This document shows, one piece after another, positions 58,507-64,000 of a stretch of DNA of 64,000 nucleotides; position 1 is the stretch's first letter, and each line of letters starts with the position of its first letter. Where the stretch lies: assembly GCA_039619475.1 (NCBI GenBank), contig CM077116.1:33739183-33803182 (forward strand). The letters run 5' to 3'. A model generated the notes under the pieces. It did no database searches. It was not told the origin of the DNA and worked only from the letters and a program-made list of their open reading frames with translations. Source of the DNA: Icerya purchasi. Taxonomy: Eukaryota > Arthropoda > Insecta > Hemiptera > Monophlebidae. A program made the translations under genes and the position numbers.

Positions 58507-59223
58507 TTAAGACAAAGAACTAGTTAGATGTAAATTTATAATTAAATCTTCACTAGCAAAATCAACGATATTCCCGTTTTGATCCTTTATATATACATTT
58601 AACTCCGATATGTAGTCCGTACTTACGGGTAAATAAATGATCGTTTTTGGATTTTCAGAAATTTTATATCCAGGTGCTATATTTAAAGGAAAACTATAAA
58701 TGAGATGAGATGATGCTCCATTTGTATATCCACCTGTTGCTATATTACAATAAACATTTAATATATTTATCGGTGTAATCTGTACAGTGTTATGACTTGT
58801 ATGATTCATTTGTGGGGGTAAAACATTTGTCATACCATCAAACCCTAATAGTGGACCAATACTCCGCGGTCCGGTAAATTGTATGTAATATTTACTCTGT
58901 ATAACACACTTTAACGTTCTTTCATCACCTTTTATAATAATACCATCATCTAAATGCTCTCGTAAGTATTCTTCAATATCTTCCACTTCGTAACATCCAC
59001 TAGGTAATGTAATAGATTTCGGGGATTCGTTTCTTTCAACTGCCAATGCAGAATCGTAATAATACAATGTATTGCATTCCGACGTGATATTATGTATAGA
59101 ATGGTATGTTGTTAACGATACTAACCCGATACTCCATTGACGATTATTCGATAATAATAGCGGTGGATACACATTACTGGTTAAATTACCTTTTTTACCG
59201 CTTAACTGAAATAAGTATGACAT
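58507..59223 (-). CDS. Minor capsid (penton-like) protein of the Polinton
   Basis: A 238-residue frame from ATG 59,221-59,223 (MSYLFQLSGKKGNLT); the longer frame would use TTG. It contains the NRQWSIGLVSLTTYHSIHNI block, LPSGCYEVEDIEEYLREHL and the IGPLLGFDG motif. These are characteristic of the Polinton single jelly-roll protein that occupies capsid vertices. The remainder is beta-rich, ending in NLHLTSSLS. It is adjacent to the major capsid gene on the same strand, as usual in these elements. The frame is intact. Identity is from overall resemblance and context, less certain than the major capsid. Confidence 0.85.
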   Translation of the reverse strand: MSYLFQLSGKKGNLTSNVYPPLLLSNNRQWSIGLVSLTTYHSIHNITSECNTLYYYDSALAVERNESPKSITLPSGCYEVEDIEEYLREHLDDGIIIKGDERTLKCVIQSKYYIQFTGPRSIGPLLGFDGMTNVLPPQMNHTSHNTVQITPINILNVYCNIATGGYTNGASSHLIYSFPLNIAPGYKISENPKTIIYLPVSTDYISELNVYIKDQNGNIVDFASEDLIINLHLTSSLS

Positions 59224-59371
59224 GACCGTATCGGTTTTACACAAATTGAAATAAACAAAAATAATAATAACGCGAACTATTTTTTAAAAATATTATATTC
59301 AAAATTAAAACTAATATCTACAATAATCGAAAAAAATTACAATCACACGTGCTTATATACTAATGAAGACA

Positions 59372-59761
59372 TCATTGAACACCAAATGGGGTAGGTAACG
59401 TATTTGTTAGAAATCGTAAACATAGTTCTCCGCAATTAACCGAATTATAACGTTGATAGGCGCGTCTGTTGTATAGAATTTCAATCTTTGGATCGTATTT
59501 GCGTAAATATTTAACTAACTCTGCGGAGGGAGATAAATTTCCATAACTATCGAAATATTCTGCACGACTACCGTATTTTCTGTAGGCGGTCCAATGAGTT
59601 CCTGGACCTTTTTGCGAATCCATATTAACAATCGCACACTCATTTTTCTTAGGTTTGGTAGGCAATCCATCACGATCGTAAACTCCTCTAAAATTTGGAA
59701 CTCTTAATTTTTTCGCGTAAAATAAAATATCGAAATTTGTTAACGCTCTATTGCTAGGTAT
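59372..59761 (-). CDS. Adenovirus-type cysteine maturation protease, start codon unclear
   Basis: Cleaves virion precursors during maturation in related viruses. Extending the frame upstream from 59,665 gives about 129 residues (NRALTNFDILFYAKKL, RGVYDRDGLP). The catalytic triad is His in GTHWTAY (about 56), Asp in YFDSYGN (about 71) and Cys in NSVNCGELC (about 110), with the GTHW and NCG contexts of peptidase family C5. The length is normal for Polinton proteases. No ATG occurs in this frame upstream of the catalytic part. The codon at 59,759-59,761, where the protein should begin just after the upstream gene's stop, is ATA. Either the start is mutated, initiation is non-AUG, or the protein depends on the preceding gene's transcript. 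Confidence 0.85.
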   Translation of the reverse strand: MPSNRALTNFDILFYAKKLRVPNFRGVYDRDGLPTKPKKNECAIVNMDSQKGPGTHWTAYRKYGSRAEYFDSYGNLSPSAELVKYLRKYDPKIEILYNRRAYQRYNSVNCGELCLRFLTNTLPTPFGVQ

Positions 59762-59765
59762 AGAA

Positions 59766-60638
59766 TTAACCTCGAAAAAACTGATTACGTCTCTCGTTGC
59801 CGCTATATGGAGCTAAATATAAACCAAGACCGCTCCTGTATGGTCGTAAATAAAGACCTTTCCCGATCTTTTTATCAATTTGTAAACCTTTACCCGATTT
59901 AAAACTTTTTCTAGCTTCATTTACATCTTTCACCGCTTTTGCTATTGATGATACAGATGATGAAATTCCTCCTAATGTAGCAATACCAGCCAATAACGGT
60001 ATAAGAGGGAGAGCCCCTCCAGTTTTGTTAATCGGAATAATTCGAACATTTTCACTATCAGCTACTGTAGGGTTTAATTTTTTAACTGCTTTAATCGCTC
60101 TTTTCATTCGTCCTCGGAGGGTTTTTTCTTTACGAACAGCCTTCCGCGCCACATTTAACACATCTCTGAAATATACATTTTTTCCTTTCGAAGATTTTGA
60201 TTTGGTTTTTCGTTTCCCCGCTTGCTTTTTACCGCGACGATGATATCTACCGCCTAATTTACGTTTTACTTTCATAGCGTTCGTCGTTATCCAAGCAGCC
60301 GCTTTCTCACCGAAACTGCTATCCGATGCTTTAACACGTTCCCAAGCTTTATTTTCTAATATTCTATCCGCTTCAGCGCGATTTTTATTATCCGAATATT
60401 TACTATATGCTATATCGTGTTCTTTAGCAGCCTCATCCAGTGGGTTTATACCGGTTATACCGCGACTTAGTTGACGATCTAACTTTGTACCGGGTCCTAA
60501 ATAATTATAGCCCGGATAATGTAATTGCAACGGAAGCTTATCTATAACTCTATTTAATACAGTACCGATACCGCGACCACACTTTTTACTCTTTTTTAAC
60601 GCTTTAACGTTTCGCTGTTTTCTTTGTTTTCTCGCCAT
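59766..60638 (-). CDS. PLA2-domain/pX-like capsid-associated protein
   Basis: A 290-residue basic protein from ATG 60,636-60,638. Residues about 40-80 form a parvovirus-VP1-type phospholipase A2 domain: a calcium loop YNYLGPG (44-50), PLDEAAKEHDIAY with the His74-Asp75 pair, and Tyr78. In parvoviruses this domain opens endosomal membranes during entry. A Lys/Arg-rich stretch (about 122-190) could bind DNA. A glycine-rich hydrophobic segment (207-230, GGALPLIPLLAGIATLGG) and a GKGLYLRPYRSGLGLYLAPY tail resemble adenovirus core protein pX and Polinton relatives. The combination fits a minor virion protein for penetration or genome binding. It is the first gene of the leftward late block, with the protease 4 bases after its stop. 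Confidence 0.9.
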   Translation of the reverse strand: MARKQRKQRNVKALKKSKKCGRGIGTVLNRVIDKLPLQLHYPGYNYLGPGTKLDRQLSRGITGINPLDEAAKEHDIAYSKYSDNKNRAEADRILENKAWERVKASDSSFGEKAAAWITTNAMKVKRKLGGRYHRRGKKQAGKRKTKSKSSKGKNVYFRDVLNVARKAVRKEKTLRGRMKRAIKAVKKLNPTVADSENVRIIPINKTGGALPLIPLLAGIATLGGISSSVSSIAKAVKDVNEARKSFKSGKGLQIDKKIGKGLYLRPYRSGLGLYLAPYSGNERRNQFFRG

Positions 60639-60758
60639 TTCAAAATTATTTTTCTATATATATACTTTTTTTCACTAAATTTTTTCGAGGTTTACATGTG
60701 TATAAACGTGTATTTATACCTTTTAGTTGTTGTTTATTACGTGAATAAATAAGTTATA
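60639..60758. promoter_or_regulatory. Divergent promoter region between PLA2/pX and ATPase genes
   Basis: The 120-base gap separates divergently transcribed genes. The minus strand has TATAAATA at 60,711-60,718. The plus strand has TATAAACG at 60,701-60,708, about 58 bases before the ATPase ATG. The two boxes nearly overlap, so one short element could drive both directions. Confidence 0.55.
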
Positions 60759-61481
60759 ATGAAAATTGAAAAGCAGTCAACTATATTGCCTATAAATAAT
60801 GCGTTGTCATTGGTAGAACCTAGTGACACATCAGTGCGTAATAAACACGGTTCATTGTTTCCGAATAATATAAGATGTTTAATTATCGGTCCGAGCGGGT
60901 GTGGAAAAACAAATTCATTATTCACATTATTAACACATTCGAATGGATTGCGTTATGAAAATGTCTACATTTACAGTACTTCTTTATATCAACCGAAATA
61001 TAAATTGTTAGATACGATATACAAGTCTACGCCTAACATTGGTTATCAAACATTTTCCGATGATCTAAATTTAATAACACCTGACACGATTAATCCAAAT
61101 TCGATATTTATATTTGATGATATACCGACGTGCAGAGTTCAACCTGTTGTGCAACAATATTTTTCGATGGGTCGACATAAAAACGTAGATTGCTTCTATT
61201 TGTGTCAAACGTATGTAATGATTCCTAAACATATGATACGAGATAATGCTAATTTCATACTTGTATTTGCTCAAGATGATATAAATATACGTCACATATA
61301 CGATGAACATGTTAATGGTATGTGTCCGTTTAAGACTTTTAAAAAAATTTGTAAAACATGTTGGAAGAATAAACACGGTTTCTTGGTGATTGATAAGGAG
61401 AGTGAACTATATAAAGGACGGTTTCGTCGTGGTTTCGATGAGTTTATAGTGATTGAAGATGAAAAAGATGACGAAGAATAG
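60759..61481 (+). CDS. FtsK/HerA-type genome-packaging ATPase
   Basis: Powers DNA packaging into preformed capsids in Polintons and related DNA viruses. It has 240 residues from ATG 60,759. Walker A is IIGPSGCGKTNS (44-51 for GPSGCGKT) and Walker B is SIFIFDDIP with Asp120-Asp121. A downstream FSMGRHKNVDCFYLCQTY block has the expected glutamine sensor. A Cys pair (KICKTCWKNKHGFLVID) lies near 200. Length and motifs match the A32-like family. The start of the next gene overlaps its end by 23 bases. Divergent from the PLA2/pX gene through a shared 120-base region. Confidence 0.95.
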   Translation: MKIEKQSTILPINNALSLVEPSDTSVRNKHGSLFPNNIRCLIIGPSGCGKTNSLFTLLTHSNGLRYENVYIYSTSLYQPKYKLLDTIYKSTPNIGYQTFSDDLNLITPDTINPNSIFIFDDIPTCRVQPVVQQYFSMGRHKNVDCFYLCQTYVMIPKHMIRDNANFILVFAQDDINIRHIYDEHVNGMCPFKTFKKICKTCWKNKHGFLVIDKESELYKGRFRRGFDEFIVIEDEKDDEE

Positions 61482-62412
61482 CGTTAAAAGAAATATCGAA
61501 GATGAATTACAACTTAAAACGGAATTGGAAAAAATACGTGTTGATATAATGAATAAATATAATTCATTAAAGTCAGAGAGTAAATCTATTACAAATACTT
61601 CAGCCGCAGTGCTTGAACCGATTACAAAACCATTGTCGGAGATTCGTGAAGCATTACAAAAACCGAAAAGAAAGATAAAGGATGTCGATACAATAACTAA
61701 TTCTCCAGTTGTAAAACAAAAATTGATGCATAGTACTCCCAGGAAAGATAGAATTACTGATGTAGATGAAGAAATAAAATATGATTCATTTAATCTAAGT
61801 GAAATGGGTTCTTTTCGTATTGACGGAGATGATCCTATGCCTAGAGATTTATTTTACGGAATAAAGTATAATCCTGCTACCGATGAGTATATGTTGGGTA
61901 CAACAACAATTTCATGGAATAAAAATCGCGGAGAAATATATTTAGGAAAAGGGAATAGTCGTATGAAATTCCCGTACACTGAGGGTCTAATGCATTTATT
62001 ATTGGAGACGAATGTAGATAAGAATGAATATACTAGCGATGATTTGGAAATATATAAACAATTACTGGAATTTACGGGAGCTCATTTACGTTCCGATGGT
62101 AAATTGAAAGGTCTTCCCACTACGAAATATAAGAATATAATTCGACCAATGTTTCGAACTAGTCAGCACCGTGGAGAAGGCTATTACAAAAATCATTTGA
62201 ATGTAAAGAGGAAACGTATATATAATAATGTCAATGCTAGAGTAAGTCTCGGAAATCAACGTATCGAATACTGGAATGATCCGAATGAATTAGTTGAACG
62301 ATTGCAATTACTACACGCATCTAAGCAAAGTGGTAATACTGGTGTAGACAACGAAATTTTAGCGATCGAGGAAGAGTTAGCTGAAGAAGGATACATTCAA
62401 CTACCGTACTGA
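61459..62412 (+). CDS. Conserved Polinton protein of unknown function (DUF8207-like)
   Basis: 317 residues from ATG 61,459; the ATG at 61,468 is an alternative, and the upstream codon is TTG. The first 60 residues are charged and predicted coiled-coil (NIEDELQLKTELEKIRVDIMNKYN). The central domain has PRDLFYGIKYN, DEYMLGTTTISW and LYxGKGNSRMKFPYTEGLMHLLL-type segments. The end has IEYWNDPNELVERLQLLHASKQSGNTG and EILAIEEELAEEGYI. That C-terminal pattern is common in arthropod proteins annotated, as I recall, as DUF8207, found next to Polinton integrases. The role is unknown; its position between the packaging ATPase and integrase hints at a structural or DNA-handling job. It overlaps the ATPase gene by 23 bases in another frame. 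Confidence 0.85.
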   Translation: MKKMTKNSVKRNIEDELQLKTELEKIRVDIMNKYNSLKSESKSITNTSAAVLEPITKPLSEIREALQKPKRKIKDVDTITNSPVVKQKLMHSTPRKDRITDVDEEIKYDSFNLSEMGSFRIDGDDPMPRDLFYGIKYNPATDEYMLGTTTISWNKNRGEIYLGKGNSRMKFPYTEGLMHLLLETNVDKNEYTSDDLEIYKQLLEFTGAHLRSDGKLKGLPTTKYKNIIRPMFRTSQHRGEGYYKNHLNVKRKRIYNNVNARVSLGNQRIEYWNDPNELVERLQLLHASKQSGNTGVDNEILAIEEELAEEGYIQLPY

Positions 62413-62426
62413 TTTAAAAAAAAAAT

Positions 62427-63410
62427 ATGTCTACAAAACAAACATCTGCATTGAAATCATTACAACGTGGTATAGCTGATGAACTTCATAAACCTGCGCG
62501 AAAACGTTATCAGACACGATGTGTACAGATTTTCGGATTGAACGATTTATGGCAAGCTGACTTGATCGATATGACACAATACACACGATTCAATCGAGGG
62601 AATAAATTTATATTAGCCGTAATAAATACATTTTCTAAATTTGCATGGACCATACCTATAAAGAAAAAAAGCGGTCCAATAATTGCTAAAGCATTCGAAA
62701 AAATTTTAACTGAAAGAGGTATTGAACCTCCTAAACATTTGCAAACAGATCAGGGTACTGAATTTTATAATCCACAAGTACGAGCTGTTTTAAATCGATA
62801 TAATATTAATTTATATAGTACTCATTCGCCGCTTAAAGCGAGTATTGTAGAACGTTTTAATCGAACAATAAAGAATTGGATATGGAAAGAATTTACCGCT
62901 AATCGTAATAAACGCTGGTTACAAGTTTTACCTGAACTTACCCGAAAATATAATACAAAAATACATCGCACAATAAAATTTGCACCTACCGATGTAAATA
63001 AGAATGTTGAAAGACAAGTTGTTGAAAATATAGCGAGGGAATGTAGTAAAGCAACCGATCGCTTCTCTACCCCGAGCGGATCGAAAAAATTTAAAGTTGG
63101 TGATATAGTTCGTATTAGTAAAGTTAAAACATTATTGGAAAAAGGTTATACTCCTAACTGGACCGGTGAATTATTTACTATAAATACGGTGAATTCTACT
63201 TTCCCTACGACATATACGTTAAAAGATAGAACTGGTAAATTGTTAGTTGGTACTTTTTATGCTGAAGAATTACAAAAAACATCCTATCCTGACGTATATT
63301 TAATTGAACGTGTTATTCAACGACGAGGTGGAAAATCATTAGTTAAGTGGTTAGGATTCCCGAGTTCGGAAAATTCCTGGATCGATAATAAAGTTTTAGT
63401 AAATATTTAG
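62427..63410 (+). CDS. Polinton integrase with C-terminal chromodomain
   Basis: Retroviral-type DDE integrase that inserts the linear element into host DNA. It has 327 residues from ATG 62,427, 14 bases after the previous stop. The catalytic core holds Asp45 (WQADLIDM), Asp108 (LQTDQGTEF) and Glu142 (SIVERFNR), with 33 residues between the second and third. HSPLKASIVERFNRTIK is the usual signature. An SH3-like segment (KFKVGDIVRISK, then NWTGELFTI) precedes a chromodomain at about 290-327 (YLIERVIQRRGGKSLVKWLGFPSSENSW), which in related elements targets modified histones. The N-terminal zinc-binding domain is short or absent. The frame is intact. Confidence 0.95.
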   Translation: MSTKQTSALKSLQRGIADELHKPARKRYQTRCVQIFGLNDLWQADLIDMTQYTRFNRGNKFILAVINTFSKFAWTIPIKKKSGPIIAKAFEKILTERGIEPPKHLQTDQGTEFYNPQVRAVLNRYNINLYSTHSPLKASIVERFNRTIKNWIWKEFTANRNKRWLQVLPELTRKYNTKIHRTIKFAPTDVNKNVERQVVENIARECSKATDRFSTPSGSKKFKVGDIVRISKVKTLLEKGYTPNWTGELFTINTVNSTFPTTYTLKDRTGKLLVGTFYAEELQKTSYPDVYLIERVIQRRGGKSLVKWLGFPSSENSWIDNKVLVNI

Positions 63411-63421
63411 CAGACTATATA

Positions 63422-64000
63422 ATGCCACTTCATAAGAGTGGTAAATATATGCCAGAAGGTGGTTCTGGAGCACCAACAACGATTGAATTAGATTCTAGCG
63501 GAAATTATAACTTTAAAGGAAAACGATTATTAAACGTTAGTACGATCTATCGAGAACCTTCAGAGTCTGAAGTTGTATCTTACAAACAGATAAAAACTCT
63601 CACAGCTGCGGAAATACATGAAATACACGAAAAAGTTGAGCAATTGAATTCGTTTGTTATGGAACAAAATGTTGCATTACACGCTCGAATTATGTTTTTG
63701 CATAAAGATTTAGATGATAAAATTAGCGATAATATTTCGAAAATCGGGATTCATAAGATCAGTATTGATATGTTGAGTGAAGATGTGTTAAAATTTAAGG
63801 ATGATACAATATTTAAGTTTTCAATGTACGAAGAACAAATTAAAAAACTAATGGATAAATTAAATACGGTTTCGAGTGATTCTTCATCGTTATCTACGCG
63901 AGTTTCAAAACATGAAAATGATGTGAAAAGTACAATTCAAATATTTGGAGGTTTAATAAATGAGTTAAATGGGAAAGTAACCGTATTGTTGGATAAATAT
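63422..64000 (+). CDS. Coiled-coil fibre-like protein, 3' end outside window
   Basis: A frame open from ATG 63,422 to the window edge (193 residues visible), 11 bases after the integrase stop. It opens MPLHKSGKYMPEGGSGAPT, then IELDSSGNYNFKGKRLLNVS, a short beta-type repeat as in trimeric tail fibres. A long heptad-like helical region follows (EIHEIHEKVEQLNSFVMEQN, LHKDLDDKISDNISKIG, EEQIKKLMDKLNTVSS). No catalytic motif is seen. By layout it may be a trimeric shaft or attachment protein on the virion. A generic coiled-coil structural protein is the alternative. Confidence 0.8.
   Translation, partial: MPLHKSGKYMPEGGSGAPTTIELDSSGNYNFKGKRLLNVSTIYREPSESEVVSYKQIKTLTAAEIHEIHEKVEQLNSFVMEQNVALHARIMFLHKDLDDKISDNISKIGIHKISIDMLSEDVLKFKDDTIFKFSMYEEQIKKLMDKLNTVSSDSSSLSTRVSKHENDVKSTIQIFGGLINELNGKVTVLLDKY

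Larger units (their letters stand above)
45200..64000. mobile_element. Polinton/Maverick (adintovirus-like) element, right end outside window
   Basis: From 50 to 64 kb there is a full Polinton gene set: protein-primed polymerase B, major and minor capsid, maturation protease, packaging ATPase, PLA2/pX-like protein and a chromodomain integrase, plus four others. The genes are densely packed on both strands and almost all open, in contrast to the broken repeats to the left. The left border given is approximate and inferred from the repeat zone. Terminal inverted repeats and the expected 6-bp target duplication cannot be checked here. Confidence 0.9.

Overview
The window is AT-rich, intron-poor animal DNA, most likely from an insect. 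The basis for that is indirect. There is a eukaryotic-type glucose-6-phosphate dehydrogenase gene, and the mobile elements are typical of arthropods: mariner, Tc1 and hAT transposons, I/Jockey/R1-type LINEs, a tRNA-derived SINE and a Polinton/Maverick. I see no rRNA, CRISPR array or bacterial operon, and I cannot name the species.

Left part, 1-44 kb. This is host intergenic DNA filled with broken transposable elements. One LINE family (RNase H plus a C-terminal Cys/His segment) appears at 0.24-1.16, 19.35-19.9, 20.22-20.88, 38.2-39.3 and 39.5-39.7 kb. Other LINE remains lie at 11.5-12.2, 14.4-16.3, 23.4-25.5, 26.1-28.5, 30.9-31.5, 32.3-33.4 and 43.8-44.1 kb. DNA transposons are a decayed mariner (1.74-3.06 kb), a hAT derivative with a perfect 8-bp target duplication nested in an older LINE (26.64-27.84 kb), and a Tc1-like element with long double-repeat ends (35.59-37.26 kb). 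Two copies of a tRNA-derived SINE start at 6.91 and 37.265 kb. The only convincing host gene is a full-length, intronless, GC-richer G6PD-like gene at 41.26-42.85 kb on the minus strand, with unusual residues in its NADP and substrate motifs.

Right part, about 45-64 kb. This is a Polinton/Maverick (adintovirus-like) element that runs off the right edge. Gene order: protein-primed DNA polymerase B (+); two tandem paralogues with a Maelstrom-like C-x2-H-x7/8-C pattern (-); double-jelly-roll major capsid (-); minor capsid/penton (-); adenovirus-type cysteine protease (-); a phospholipase A2/pX-like capsid-associated protein (-); genome-packaging ATPase (+); a conserved Polinton protein of unknown role (+); DDE integrase with chromodomain (+); and the start of a coiled-coil, fibre-like protein (+). 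All the large frames are open. The protease has no ATG where its frame begins. Together they cover replication, packaging, capsid assembly and maturation, membrane penetration and integration, so the element looks recently mobile and could have encoded virions. Its left end is probably in the repeat-rich 44.1-46.9 kb stretch, but the termini cannot be matched because the right end is outside the window.

The observations I rate highest are the paired Maelstrom-like genes, the fibre-like gene, a possible spliced non-coding leader for the polymerase, the 5'-inverted LINE with exact target duplication, and the intronless G6PD-like gene. Several apparent start codons in the Polinton are TTG. I give the first in-frame ATG instead.
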